A stretch of DNA of 64,000 bases. Origin: Tamarix chinensis. Taxonomy: Eukaryota > Streptophyta > Magnoliopsida > Caryophyllales > Tamaricaceae. A program made the position numbers and the translations under genes. Below the pieces are notes generated by a model. That model made no database searches and had not been told where the DNA came from. It worked only from the letters and a program-made list of their open reading frames with translations. The stretch spans positions 92,566,736 to 92,630,735 of the forward strand of contig CM060177.1 in assembly GCA_030549775.1 (NCBI GenBank), written 5' to 3'. Each line of letters begins with the position of its first letter. The first letter of the stretch is position 1. Shown in pieces: positions 26,201 to 38,906 of the stretch.

Positions 26201-29017
26201 TATAGTATCCTAATCTTATCCTTATATCTCTCTTGTTTTTCTGTTTAAACAAAGAATGATTAAGGTATGGAGAAAGTTTAAAGGTCACAGTTTTTCTCCT
26301 CTTTATAACTTTGTTCTTAGGAGAATATTGAGTGATGCTTCGTTTCATCTTCTTTTGTTTCAATTTTAATTTAGTTTTTAATTATTTTTATTCTTGATTT
26401 TCTTAGGAAAATCAAGAGTTTTGGTAGAAGCAATCAAGTTAGGAGATTAATCTTGTGCTAGAATTTTTTTCTTAAAGGTAAGATATCCTTAACTTTAATA
26501 TGACTGAAGTTTTATGTCATTAATTGTGGTCTCATATCCTTGATGTGTTATGTGATGCATATGTGTTATTCTTAATCATTGATTTCAGGCATGTGGAATG
26601 TTTATTTCTTTGAAAGAGGGAGCAAGTTTTGAGTATTTTGGTGCCAAGTCCGAGTTTGGTGAAATTAAGAATGAATATGGTGCGGATTGATTATCTACCA
26701 TGGATCTATGTGATTATTAAGTATGGAATATGTCTTTTTATGTATTTTTACTACATAGAAGCATGATAGGGTTATTTTGGGAAGAACATGTGAATTTTGT
26801 TAAGTGTAATATTGTGGTTTAGGTGTTGTTTTGCCCAGAATGGTCAATCAATTAGCTAAACTCATCAGCTAGTTCTTTGAACAAGTAATTGGTTTGTGAG
26901 ACACACCGGCTGGTTATTTTGTTTCCAAAGTTGTTTTGGTATTAGCCTAAACCCATTGACTAGTTTAGCTAAAAAGTCAATCAATTAGACAAACTTATCG
27001 ACTGGTTTCATTATGCTATTTATTTTCTACTTGGGTCTGGTACGCCCTAACCAATCAACTAGTCCTAGGGACCGATTGATTAGTTTTGCTTGTTTTTTCC
27101 ATGCTTGTTTATTATTTGTTGATCCTTCTTTATAAGTTATATTCTAATTTTTCCATTAGTTTGTGAAATTAAATTGTGGTCTTGGCCATGCTTAATTGAA
27201 ACTAAGGGAAGATAAAAATGATGAATATTCTAGTGCGGCTTGGAAGCCTTATTTGATGATTTTGATGTTATTTCTTAAACAACTAATTTGGTGGCTTGTA
27301 TAACTTGCTTTAAGTTTGGTGATATCGCTTAAACACCCAATTTGCTGGTTTAGAGGCCTTGGTTTATATTTGGTGTTATCAATTAGAAAAACCTGATCAA
27401 TTAGTAATGGAATTAAGTTATGATTGTGATATAACCATATAATTATTAATAAAGGAAATTAAAGTTTTATTCGAGCCTTTATCTCTAACTCTTGGGGTAG
27501 TTGAGTAGGATTTAGTGGGCTGGTTACCCTGATATTTATTATTTATTTCACTTAGTACATATTTTTTTTTCTTTACTGGATAGCGGTCAGTAGGGGCATG
27601 ACCATATTTATAAGGTATAGGATTAATATTATGACATGCCAACATAACATTAGTGTCCAACTTAGGTGAGTGTGGTATCTTTGTGCAAGCTTCCTGACAC
27701 TTTGTATGTCCATATCTTAAGCGAGTGTAGTATCTCAAATTGTATTAGCCCTCATGGGAGATGTATCTAATGTGTAGTGGGTATGGTATCCCTGATAAAG
27801 CCCTCTTGATATATTATATCTATATATGATGGATGTGGTATACCATTTATGTGTGTGTTATGTTTCCATGACTTTTGTTCATGGTGGCGAACTAGGTGTG
27901 GTTGATTAAACATCTTAACAATTCGAAAGTATGTGGTTACTATATAGAAGATAAATAATACATTTTATTCTGTGTGAGCTTAATGAACGATTTGTATTAT
28001 TATTATTATTGTCTATTTCATGATTTGAATGTGAGCATGCTTTATAATATGATAATCATGATCTTAGAAGTTGTATTTCCTAACTATGCATTATACTATA
28101 CTATTGTGTGACTTCAATGTGCGGCATGAGACTTACCTTGTTTTAGGTAGTTTGTTTTGCCAGTACTTCATCATAATGATACAACAATTTGTGTATTCAC
28201 TATAATAATTTGACTTATATTCCGGTGAGCAACTGATGATTTATAGGGCTATGAGTCTCAACTATAGTATGTTGAAGATGATGGCATGCGTCAGTAGCTG
28301 GTCATTGCTTGAGAATTAAGATTTACATTTTTTTTAGTTAAGAGTTAGACTAACCGACTTAGAATGTTTTTCCCAATATGTTGACATGTTTTTATTTCTT
28401 TCTAGTTATTTAGAAGCTTGGTTTGGTTCATGTGTTTAGATTTTGTAAACCTGTCCCTCCCTTCTATATTATTCTATTGTTATATTGTTAACACAGTATT
28501 GTGGAATTAGTGTGGATTTAGAGAGATCCACATCAAATTAAGATTAACAATATTATGCACAATTAAGAATTCACACACAAAATAAAACAATTTAGGAAAA
28601 CGTAGAGATCTTTATTAGTACTTTTGTGTAATTACAAGATGATTAAAACAATCAATTAATCAATAACAGAAATCTGCAATTCTCTTTGAAGGGATAATGT
28701 AATCCCCCGAAATTTTAAAAGCCTATAGTTTAATAAATAAATTTTATTTATGATAAATTAGCCTTTAAATCTATTTAATTTAATTATTTTATAGATTTTA
28801 GAGTATATAAAATTGGGTATAAATATTGAATAAATTAAAATAAATATTATGTTATTTTATCATACTCTTATTATTTAAATAATTTTTCAAACCATTATTT
28901 TACTAAAATTATCCTTTTTAAACCCTTATATTTTAATTATATTAAATTAAATTATTAAATAAATTTATTACCCATAAATATTGCATTTTATTATTTTATA
29001 AATTAAATTATTTTTAA

Positions 29018-30240
29018 TTGCCCCATTTCCCTTTTATTTTTCCTTTTTCCTTTTTCCTTCTCCTTTTTCTCCTTTCCTTTTTCCCTTGGGCCGCCAGTGC
29101 CCCGGCCTGTCCCTTCCCCCCTGCGACTGGGCCGCTGGCCCATTCTCCTCTCCTGCCTCTCCCCCACCCTCGCGCCTGCCTCCCGCGTGCGTCGCTGGCT
29201 TGCCCCCTCCCTCCTTCCTTTTCTTTCCTTTCTTCCCCGACCGGGCCGCCCGCTTCTTTTTTTTTCTTCTGCCACCTGTCGTGTCCAACTCCCCCTCCCC
29301 TTTCTTCTTCCCTTCTTCTTCTTCCTCTTTTCCAGGCAAGAATCCCGACCACCCCGCCATCTCCGCCGCCCAACCTACGACCCCCTTTCCCTACTACTTC
29401 CCCCTATCTCTCTCTCTCTCTCTCTCCCGCCATTTCTCTGCACCATTCCGGCCCCACCATCCCTCTCTTCCTTCCTCTTTATCCTACCATATCTCTTCTC
29501 CCTCTCCCTACAACTCCCATTTCCCAACCACCCTACCGCCGCTCTTGAGCCACCCTATCCCCTCCTCTCTCTTCCTCTTCTTTTTCTTCTTCCTTCCCTG
29601 CCTCATTCTGCATTTCCCCGAGCCTCTCCATGCCTTCCCCGACCTCTTTTTATTCCTTTCTTCTCCTCCCCTCTCTCACCCTGTTTTTGCTTTGCTGCCC
29701 AGCTCCGCCGCTACCGCCGCCTCAACAACCACCTGCACCACCCCCTGCCACCCTCTACCTCACCCCTGAACCATCACAACGCCCATTGAGCCACCCCGCA
29801 ACCTCCTTCTTCCTCCTCTCTTCTTTTTCTCCTCTTTCCCTCCCTTCTCGATAGCCACCCTGCACTGCCTCGATCCGTCGCCGTCCCGCCGCCTCTGCCT
29901 CCACCTGAGCCACCAAACCAATCCTTGCAACCCCCTCTACCACCTCCAATCCTCCTTTGGCCAAAACCACCACCCACAGGCCCTCGTTTTTCCCCTTCCT
30001 TTTCCTTCCTTCTCTGCCCTCCATCTCGACTCCCTCCTCGGCCGCTGCCTTCGCAGCCTCGCTGCTGCCACCTCTGCCTCCCTTAGCCGCCTTCAACCCA
30101 TCCCCGACCACCACTTACACCCCCTCTCCACCTCTGCATCCTTCCCTTGCCTTAAATCCTCCCCCATCCATCTTCTTTCTTAGCCCCAAAACCCCAACCC
30201 AAAAACACCACTCCCTCCTCCCATTCTTGACATTTTGAGC
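29018..30240 (+). repeat. GC-rich pyrimidine tract in F1 LTR
   Basis: 1.2 kb that is mostly C and T on + and much richer in GC than anything around it. Open frames up to 230 codons overlap in all + frames and on the minus strand as well. The translations are Pro/Ser/Leu/Phe-rich or Arg/Lys/Gly/Glu-rich without a domain. The overlap in many frames shows they result from the skew. Short CT-dinucleotide runs (29408-29426) are included. Confidence 0.8.
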
Positions 30241-30904
30241 CTGTTCCCTCATTTCTTTGCATGCAGCTCATGCTGCATGAGCAACATGAGCTGCTGTCTT
30301 TCTTGATTTAGTTGGGTAATAATTTTTAAGGTATAATAATATTTTCATTCAAGTATTTGATTAATTAAGCATTATAAAGTTTTATACTTTGATTTTTATG
30401 ATTTCTAACATAATAAACCTTGATATTATTTTTAGGTATTGGTTTTGATAATCAAAGCTTGAACCTTTAACCAGAATACTAATAAGGTTCGTTTTTGCAG
30501 GAATCAAGGTAACCATTAAACCTACTTAAACGCATGGATTAACGTATGTTAGCACATTAGGATTTTTAATATATTATTATGCTTGGTATATGTTGTTTAA
30601 TATGATATATGCGGTTTCTTGTGTTGATTGATGAAAAGGAAGCATGATAGATTATGTATTATGTATGGAGATATTATTTAAGGTATGAGTTGGTTATTAA
30701 TGAAAATGTTAAGTATTATCCATGTTGTGTTATGCTATTGTGATCTTAATGCATAATTAATATTTTGTGAGCCTTAGGGGTATTTTAGTAATATATCTTG
30801 TACAAGAATATGGCCTAATATGTGTGGGTGCTAAAATTATTATATTAAATATAATAGTTGTGGATGAGGTATTATTATTAATATTTTAAGTAGTGATGAT
30901 AACT

Positions 30905-31690
30905 TAAAATGAGTGGTGTAATAAGGGGCAAAATGGTAATTTGTAATTAAAAGGGGTATTATGGTAATTTTATTATAAAAGGGTAAATTGGTAATTATGT
31001 AATTAAGGGATAATATGGTAATTTTGGAAGTGAAGGGGTAAAATGGTAAATTTATGATTAAAGGGTAAAATGGTAACTTTGTAATTGAAGGGTAAAATGG
31101 TAATTTTGTATTTAAAAGGGTAAAATGGTAATTTTATAATTAAAGGGCAAAAGGGTAATTTTATAATAAAAGGGCAAAATGGTAATTTTATGATTGAAGG
31201 GCAAAATGGAAATTTTAAAATTAAAATAGGTAAAATGATAATTTTGTAATTAAGGATAAAATGGTAATTTTATAAGTGAAAGGGGTGTTATGGTAATTTT
31301 TGGAAGTTAAGGGGTAAAATGGTGAATTTGAAAGTAAAGGAGTAAAATGGTAATTTTGTAAATAAGAGGGGTAAAGTGGAAATTGGAAAGGAGTAACTTG
31401 GTAATTATAATAATTGAGAAGGGTAAAATGATAATTTAATAAAAGAGAAGGGCAAAATGATAATTTAATAATGGAGAAGGGTAAAATGGTAAATATGATC
31501 AATGTGAAGGGCAATTTAGTAATTTAACCAACTAAAGGGGTAATTTGGTAATTAGGATAATGAACAGGGGTAATTTGGTAACTTGACCAACTAAAGGGCA
31601 ATTGTTAATTATAATAAAGGAAAGGGCAAATTGGTAATCTAAACAATCAAATGGGAAATATATTAAATATAACAATTATGAAGGGTGTTT
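30905..31690 (+). repeat. Minisatellite, ~26-30 bp unit GGGTAAAATGGTAATTTT
   Basis: Roughly 25-30 imperfect units of AAGGGTAAAATGGTAATTTT plus a short AT spacer such as ATAATTA. Units drift toward GGGGTAATTTGGTAA at the right end. It lies between the pyrimidine tract and the 3' half of the F1 LTR and has no obvious counterpart in the other F1 copies here. Confidence 0.9.
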
Positions 31691-32743
31691 AATAAATGTG
31701 AAAGATAACATGATAACCCAAACCGAGTAAGGGTGTAGCTAAGGCCGAATGCGTGCTATGTGTCTTATATGCCTTGGATGTCTTATATAATTATATGTCG
31801 TGTTCTATATGCTATTATCTTAACTATTTCATGCGTGGCGTGACTTGGAAAAGAGGTATGTTCATATGCCCTCTTTTGGTATATGCTAATATGGATATGC
31901 TGTAAGTTATGATATGATGTGATGTGGCCCCTTTAAGACATGCATGTTAGGATAATTAATGTGGTGATGTGGGATGGAGGCATGAAAAAGAGAAATGGGA
32001 GAGAAAGATAACCAAGGGGAAGTAAGTTGGCTAACGTAGATAAGGATGACCTAAATAATCTATGATGTATGAGTGGATGAGAAAAAGGTTACTTAAATAA
32101 AATGAAAGAGTGGGAGAATCGAGGGTTTGCATGGGATGGTTAGTCTCCGCATGGGGGCAAACTTTACGTATGGAAAGTTGCCTCGGGGCGTGAGGAAGGT
32201 AATATAAGTGTTGTTTGGGTGTCTGGGGGCTTCGGGCGAAAAATAGTATGTGGGACAGTATAAGGGTGCGTAGGAGACCAGGCTAGGGTTTAGGAGGAAA
32301 CCCTAATTTGAGGAGGTGGAAGAAGAAAAGAAAATAATAAAAATAAATGAAAATGAGTGGGGCATGAAGTGAGGGTTGAATCTAGGGGTCATGACGTGTG
32401 GGGTGTTAAAATAGTTGGGTTGTGTGAGGCAAAGAAGGATGGGCCACATAGGCCCAAATTAGAGTTTCTGGAGAAAACCCAAGGGTAAGGCGGTGAGTGG
32501 ACTTTGAGGGCATAAAGTGTGGGCCTTGACCCATACACTTAAGAATTGGGCTCTCGGTGTGAGAAAGTGGATTAAGGGAAGGATGTCGGGGCGAGTTAGG
32601 AGGTGCAGAAGTCTCAAGATATGGGACGGGCCCTCTTGGGAGGATAAGTGTGGATATAGTTAGCCATACATGTCTAGGATGAAATTTGTTGAATAAGATA
32701 CGGTAAAACACTAATCATGTAAAGTGGAAGACTATTGAGCCGG

Positions 32744-34301
32744 TGATGCACTGTCGTATGCACAACAAATTTAATAAATAAATCCTAATTCCCAAATACG
32801 TAGTTTATGGCAAGAAGGAGTCGAACCCACAAGGAATGGTATATAATCAATAATTCTGTAATCGATGTCAAAACCCTGGTTATGTAATAACATATAATTC
32901 TATCATCAATATCTAAACTATAGATAAATAATAAAACATTGTACTCACTAATTAATGAATAAGGATAGGAAGTATTGATTATGGAATTAGGATATCAAAT
33001 AATCATGGAGAAACGAAATATTCTAAATGATTTAACGTTGACCTGTAGAAACTCATAATAATTCATTTCTTTGCTTTCTCTCAATTCTAATAAATTAAAT
33101 AAGCTCTCAATTTATCACCTAACCAATTAATAACCTAGGTTAAGAACGCTAGATTCAATTAATGGCAGCATTACGAATAGAAAGCAGTCAACTACGACCA
33201 TAATCACATAAGCTCGGATCATGCAATCGTAAGAATTAATGGACAAGATTAATAATTAATCTTTTGCTACTCTGGAAACGTTAATTAACAATTACGTATG
33301 AATTTCGTTATCCTAGCGTAGATTAAGATCTAAACTAGATAGGTGATCAGTCTAATTCGTTTAAATTCTTAATCTATGATGCGAGATCATTCAATTCCAT
33401 CCATCAATTCAATTAAATTCCATCTAGAATCATGAATTCAAAATCCAAAACCCTAATTCCATCATCAAATCCTCCTACCTTATACTATCTACATAATTGC
33501 AATAACACACAATTAAATGCAATAATCTATAATTAACATCAATGCTTATAAATAAATTAACAATGAAACACTAAAGACAAGAAAAATAATAATGCAACAA
33601 AGAGAATTGAATTGCATTCAATCAAAAATCAAAACTTGCAATTAAAAGAGGAATGGAGAAGAACTTATCGAATTAAATTCCAGATTGTTGATTGTTCAAT
33701 TGAATACAATGGAGAGAAAGAGAATTGGAATTAGAAATTACATGTGGTATCTAGAGAGTATAGAGAGAAAGAGATAATCCCATTCTCGAACTCCCCCAAA
33801 CCACACTTTCGAATGTTCAAAATTTAGAAATATATCGGAGAAACGTTGCGCGAACGGTTACAGAATTTGAGAAAAACACAGTCCGTATTAGAAAACACGG
33901 GACCCCCGTGTTTTTCCTTGAACTCTCGGCCAAATGCTGAATTTAAGTGCTGAAATTTTGTGTGCTGATAGAAAAACACGGGCCGTGTTTAGGAAACACG
34001 GGGGGGGGGGGGCGTGTTTCTTGTTCCTTCATTATTTCTTCATGAAATTTCAACACAATCTTCCCTTTGATATATATTCTTCATTTATAGTCTTTTCTTC
34101 CATTGATTCCATATCTCTTGATGTGTTCTTTGTTGCCTTTTCTCTTTCCATCGATTTCTCCTTTGAATTTCTTCATTTTTATCTTTTCCTGCAAATTCTA
34201 TCCAAAAGAGAAAAACTCGAGAAAAGATTACATGTTATAAAAGTAATGAGGAATAAATGACATTTTTACTTAGCAAAATAACATATAAATCTCATCTATC
34301 A
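32744..34301 (+). mobile_element. 1.56 kb LTR (probably solo), 5 bp duplication GCCGG
   Basis: Starts TGATGCACTGTCG at 32744 and ends CTCATCTATCA at 34301. GCCGG is repeated exactly on both sides (32739-32743 and 34302-34306), so the F1 module it interrupts reads through cleanly if it is removed. It contains GGAGTCGAACCCACAAGG near 32817-32834. No pol or gag sequence and no internal TG...CA pair was seen, consistent with a solo LTR. The family is not identified. Confidence 0.82.
33870..34020 (+). repeat. ACACGG/CCGTGT palindromic motifs and a G13 run
   Basis: Self-complementary phrases such as AAACACGGGCCGTGTTT-like text occur twice near the 3' side of the nested LTR. They end in a run of 13 G at 34000-34012 flanked by CAC and CGTG. 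A related, more decayed pair sits in the copia LTR at 35490-35660. Confidence 0.75.
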
Positions 34302-34680
34302 GCCGGGCCCAGACCGATCCACCAGCATAATAGTGGCCAGGTGCCGGGGTGCCCTAGAAACCGATCCACCGGTATATAATAGTGGTTAGGTACATTCTGC
34401 CCTATAAGTGACCGATCCATAGTTATAATAGTGGGGGATCCCGAGCTCAATAAACCAAACCCTAATTTGTTAAGACACATAAAATACACTAAGTACTTAC
34501 AGTGGAACACCATGAGAGTCGGAGCAACACCGATCCACCGGCATAATAGTGGCCAGGAGCGTTTTGCCTTGGAGACCGATCCACCAACATATAATAGTGG
34601 TTAGGTGCGTTCTTCCCTATAAGTGATCGATCCACCGGCTATAATAGTGGGGTTCCCGCACTCATATGGATATTTATAAT
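34302..34680 (+). repeat. Duplicated F1 module with CCACCGG/ATAATAGTGG units
   Basis: Two ~195 bp copies (34302-34490, with its start left of the nested LTR at about 32710, and 34492-34680). Each has three CCGATCCACCGG...ATAATAGTGG units and a GGGTTCCCG/GGGATCCCG tail. The same module is at 17890-18370. The conservation of unit order between copies is stronger than that of the sequence between them. Confidence 0.8.
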
Positions 34681-35789
34681 CCGAGATGATAGATTAATGA
34701 TGGACTAATGGCCTAAAGGCCCTAAAAGTATTGATTATTCATTATGGCCTATTAATGTTTGGTTGACTTGTTAAGTATGCGAATGGACGAAAGTGAATGT
34801 TACGTATACACCATTAATATCTGATTGACTTGTTGAATATGTGAATGTATAGATTTGAATGTTATGTTTATACCTGTCGTTATGTACAGATATAGTAGTA
34901 TATGATGTGTTACATTACGTGCCTACTTTTAAGTGTGTTTTTAAAGGGTTACTCAGTACCGTAGTACTGAAGGGTTCCATTCGTGGGGCCCCTGCCTATT
35001 CAATGGGTAGTGTCCCTTACAAGTCATTTTTAGGTGCTATTCAAGTGGACCCTCGGGAAAAAGCGTAAGGAACTATTCGGAAAGTCCTAAGGTTGTATTC
35101 CTTCCCTCTTTAAACCTTAATTTTGATGTGGCCTTCGTTTTCTTGTAACCACCATTGGTGGATTATATTCTTATAAAATGTTTACTTGCGCTACTCTGAT
35201 TCAAATATGTTTGAATTCCTCCTAAATTGTGTTTTACTCTTTTAGCCTTAGCACTTAGTACTGGAATAATATGAATGAGCCGGTCTGGTACTAAGTGTGG
35301 CGGTAATATCCCTAGAATTCACGGTTTGTTATTTTGCTTCCGCTAATTTTCTTTTAATTAAACGAAATTTTTCAGTAGTGAATTTTGGGAGTGTTACAGA
35401 TAATTCTATGGAGAAGAATAAGTTGAGATGCATGGCTCTCGATGGCTAGAGTTTCAATATATCTCCTTTTGTAAAAGAAAAAAACTCTACGGAACAAAAC
35501 AACGTGTTTCAGAAATATATCAAAAACACGGTCTGTATTTTTAAACATAGGCCCCCTATGTTTATTTTCTTACTTTCAAATATTTCCCAAAACATATCAA
35601 GAATTCCACAGAGAAACATGGTTCGTTTTTATTACCACGGTACCCTCATGTTTTTCATACAAAAATCTATATTACATTAAACTTTTCTAACACCTGCATG
35701 AACCAATACAATTGTATGTTGTGCTCAAATACCCAGTCAAAACTCACAATTCTCCACCTTGATGTAGTATTTGTGAAGCATAACATGTA

Positions 35790-36285
35790 AAAACCTCTAC
35801 AAAAAACCTTGGCCCAACAAAGGACCTCATGGCTTATGAACACCAATCAAGTCTAAGAAATACTCAAACTTACCCACGGTTTGTGGCTTTGTTAGCATAT
35901 TAGCTGGATTATCCAAAGTACCCACTTTCTCCAATATAACTGTGCTTGAAGCAACAATACCTTAAATAAAGTGATACCTGATGTTGATGTTCTTCATTCA
36001 ATGATAGAAATAATTATGGTTATTCGCTAAACAAATGGCACTCTAGCTATCACCATGAACAACGAGAGCACCATGACCACCAAGCCACAAGGCTTTCTAA
36101 AAAGCCTCTGTCCTAGCCAAACACACAACCTTAGAACCTATAATGTCAGACACTAGAAAAATAGTGTATCTCTAATCATTAGGACCACAACCAAGATCAG
36201 GGTAATCCGTCAAAAAAATATTCAACACCACATACTCAATACAAGACCAAGTATCTCAAAATCTGCACCACACCTAACCTATTTT
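35790..36285 (-). pseudogene. Copia pol 3' end: RNase H / C-terminal remnant
   Basis: On the minus strand the frame shows VVHGDS, a stop, then SAICLANN (about 36065-36015); then NINIRYHFI near 35985; then NPANMLTKPQTVGKF near 35920-35870. These match the conserved order HCDSQSAI...KHIDVRYHFIR...NPADMLTKP at the C-terminus of Ty1/copia polyproteins such as Tnt1. The final residues FLDLIGV lie just before the polypurine tract. Stops within the RNase H part show it is dead. Only about 165 codons remain. Confidence 0.85.
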
Positions 36286-36778
36286 ATTATTTGAATTTGA
36301 GCTTAACGAACGATCAATGTTATTATTATATCTTTCATTATTCAAATGTCAACATGATTTATAATATGATAATCATGATCTTAGAATTTATATATCCTAA
36401 CTATGCATTATACCATACTATTGTGTGACATTAATGAGTAGCATGAGCCTTGTCCTGTTTTAGGTAGTTTGTTTTGCCAATACTTTATCATACTGATACT
36501 ACATTTGTGTAGTTACTATAATAATTCAAATTATATTCTAGTGAGCAAATGATGATTTATAGGGCTATGATTCTCAGTTATAGTATGTTGAAGATGATGG
36601 CATGGGTTAGTAGTTGGCCATTGCTTGAGGATTAAGATTTACATTTTCTTTTTTAGTTAAGAGTTAGACTAACCAATGCAAAAAAAATTTCCCACTATGA
36701 TGAGATGTTTTTGTTTCTTTCCCGTTATTTAGAATATTGGTTTGGTTTATGTATTTGGATGTTTTAACCATACTATCC
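36286..36778 (+). repeat. Second copy of the F2 block 27970-28460
   Basis: Matches 27970-28460 phrase by phrase: GAGCTTAA(T/C)GAACGAT, ATAATATGATAATCATGATC, CTAACTATGCATTATAC, TTTTAGGTAGTTTGTTTTGCC, ATGATTTATAGGGCTATGA, AAGATGATGGCATG. As both copies lie inside one element bounded by GTTTT, they are best explained as pieces of its two LTRs. Confidence 0.85.
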
Positions 36779-38906
36779 TTACATCAACCATAAAGCAAAA
36801 CAATTAGGAAGCAAAATATTATAAATAGAAAACAAGGGAACTTTCATACACATTAGAAAAGAGTTTGGAGGTTTACTCTGAGAACAATAATCTAAAATAC
36901 AAAAAAGAATACCATGGATCTAAGAGTCCAAAAAGGTATCTGGTCAGAACTATAACTTGGATAACTTGACTTTATACCCAAAACCCTAATACAAAATCAC
37001 TCCTCCACATATAATGCATAAAAGGATGCAAACTCTTCCGCTAGGTCATCATTGACCGACAAAAGACATCTAAGTCATCTACTCTTGGAAATGAGAAACA
37101 CCCATGAAACGGATGATCATTACACCACGTACTGAGCAAGGTAACAGTATAACTGAATAAGGATTACACATAATACATGAATTCACATCAGATAGTAAGC
37201 ATACATGCATTAATATAAAATAGTGTCTGGTAAATACTAATATTAGGTCTCACTATATAGAGATATCATATTCTAATCTTTTATTTATATTGAGTTTAGG
37301 GACCCCACTATTCTTAAACTGGTGGAACGATTTGAAATACCTCCCATGGTTAATACACCTGAGTAGCTATTATTGTCCAGTGGAACAGACTCAACACCTT
37401 TTAGAACAAAAATGCTCATGAGCCACTATTCTTAAATCGATGTAATGATTTGAAGTACCTATCAGGAAAATACACCTAAGCCACTATTATTATCTGGTGG
37501 AACAGACTCAACACCTCGATCCTGATTCACTTAGTCTTTCACTTTAAATGATTAGTATCTTATTTAGAATTGATTGTATATGCGAGATTATTATGCGGGA
37601 CTCATATAGGTATACAAGACAAATAATTGGATACATAAACATGACCACAAAAGTATCTTTAAATGACCATAATAGAGTTAGGGTAGTTAAAATGCTCATA
37701 TTCTCCCAAGCCTTATAAATCCCAATATTAATACCTACAAATCTCCAATATTCATTTGGTACATATATCCTCAATTATTTATATAGATGTATATCCAACA
37801 TCATACCAAATACATACTTTCAAATTTCATTGCTATCAAGATATCATATCATAGAATAACATCATTCATATAACATGTCCAACATAAAATCACATACACA
37901 TTCACATACACATAAAGTCTTAGATACAACATGTATTTTTACCAACAAGGATACCAGGCTCTAACAATGTAAATCCTAAATCGCCTCCTCCAAGATCATT
38001 GGAATATATCCTACAAAAATAAGATAATACATAATTAGGATAGAAGATTATAATCGAAGAAAAAGTTAAGGTAAAGGAGGGTAAAAATGGAAGTAATCGG
38101 AGTTAGAGAGAAGATTGAGTTGCTTAAAAGTATGGTGGAAGGTATAGTGGCATCTGGGTGTATAAAAGGGGTGCACGACCGAGAAGGAGGGTTTCACGAG
38201 CATGCGATAGACAGTGCACACTCAGGTTGTGAGCTAGGAAGTCACACGGGCAGGTTGTGCGAAGGAAGCACGATCGTGCATATAACATACACACAGGCAA
38301 GAAAGAACAAGAGATGCATAGGCGTGTGCAAGGCTGCATGTTGCTTGTGCAAGCATACATGAGCAAAGATGGTAGAGGCATAAGGATGATGATGATGATC
38401 AACATGGCAGAGGCACGAGGGAGTGGAAAGGGGTGATAGTTGTTTGTGTCACGATGCACGAGGATGATAGGGCAGATTTTCAACGGGATGATATAGGAGA
38501 TGTTGGTTGTTGGTGTCATAGTGCACGAGGGTGACAGGGTAGATTTTCAATGTGATGATATGGGAGATGATGGTTGTGTTGTATGAGATGAAAAATCTCT
38601 CATGTCACGATAAGGACGCATGAGAAAGGAAAATAGAAAAGGAGGAAGAAAAAAAAAGGAAAAAGCTTAAGTTAGGATTTAGATTAAATTTTGATTAGCT
38701 AAAATAGGTAAGATTAAAGATATAAATCTACCAAGATTAAGGCCGGGTTAAGAAATATAAATTACTAGGGTTAAAGATTAATATTAGATTAAGATTTTAG
38801 ATTTAAGGAATTAAGGTAAGGCTAAAATAAAATTTTCTTGAGATTAGAATTGGATTAAGGTATTAATTATGTAGGATTAGGTTTAACAAAATTTTGGCAT
38901 ATTATA
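36779..38906 (-). mobile_element. F1-like LTR, minus orientation, decayed ends
   Basis: Interrupts F2: the sequence before 36779 and after 38906 joins into the CCCTCC-TTCTAT phrase seen intact at 28453. Flanks TATCC (36774-36778) and TCTCC (38907-38911) differ by one base, a likely decayed 5 bp duplication. Its right end, AAAATTTTGGCATATTATA, resembles a mutated reverse complement of the F1 start. The inverted F1 module (GGTGGAAC units, CACTTTAAATGATTAGTATC) is at 37260-37560. A G+A-rich block at 38040-38650 corresponds to the reverse of the pyrimidine tract. The frames at 38087-38519 are part of that skew. Confidence 0.6.

Larger units (their letters stand above)
28698..35398 (+). mobile_element. 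F1-family large LTR, complete ends, 5 bp duplication GATAA
   Basis: Starts TGTAATCCCCCGAAATTTT at 28698 and ends TTTTGGGAGTGTTACA at 35398. GATAA lies immediately on both sides (28693-28697 and 35399-35403). Without the nested insertion the length is about 5.1 kb, in one piece and without gag-pol, so it is best read as a solo LTR of an unusually long-LTR family. Internal order: AT-rich block, pyrimidine tract 29018-30240, minisatellite 30905-31690, unique part, nested LTR 32744-34301, duplicated module 34302-34680, terminal part. It sits inside the copia 3' LTR. Confidence 0.85.
28486..36285 (-). mobile_element. Truncated Ty1/copia element, minus orientation, with nested F1 LTR
   Basis: The 3' LTR in reverse orientation runs from TGTTAACACAGT at 28486 to AACTCACA at 35748. 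It is interrupted by the F1 LTR at 28698-35398, which leaves about 560 bases of copia LTR. Directly next to it (35749-35765) is the polypurine tract, read on minus as AAGGTGGAGAAT. Then comes the 3' end of pol (35790-36285). The element stops abruptly inside pol at about 36285 and continues with F2 sequence, so its 5' half is deleted. Confidence 0.82.

Noticed and set aside
29018..30240. Overlapping open frames of 100-230 codons on both strands
   Set aside because: All fall in a pyrimidine tract lacking stop-forming triplets. Translations are low complexity, overlap in several frames, and show no domain.
30905..31690. CRISPR-like regularly spaced repeats
   Set aside because: Units are contiguous and diverged, without unique spacers, in a plant LTR: a minisatellite.
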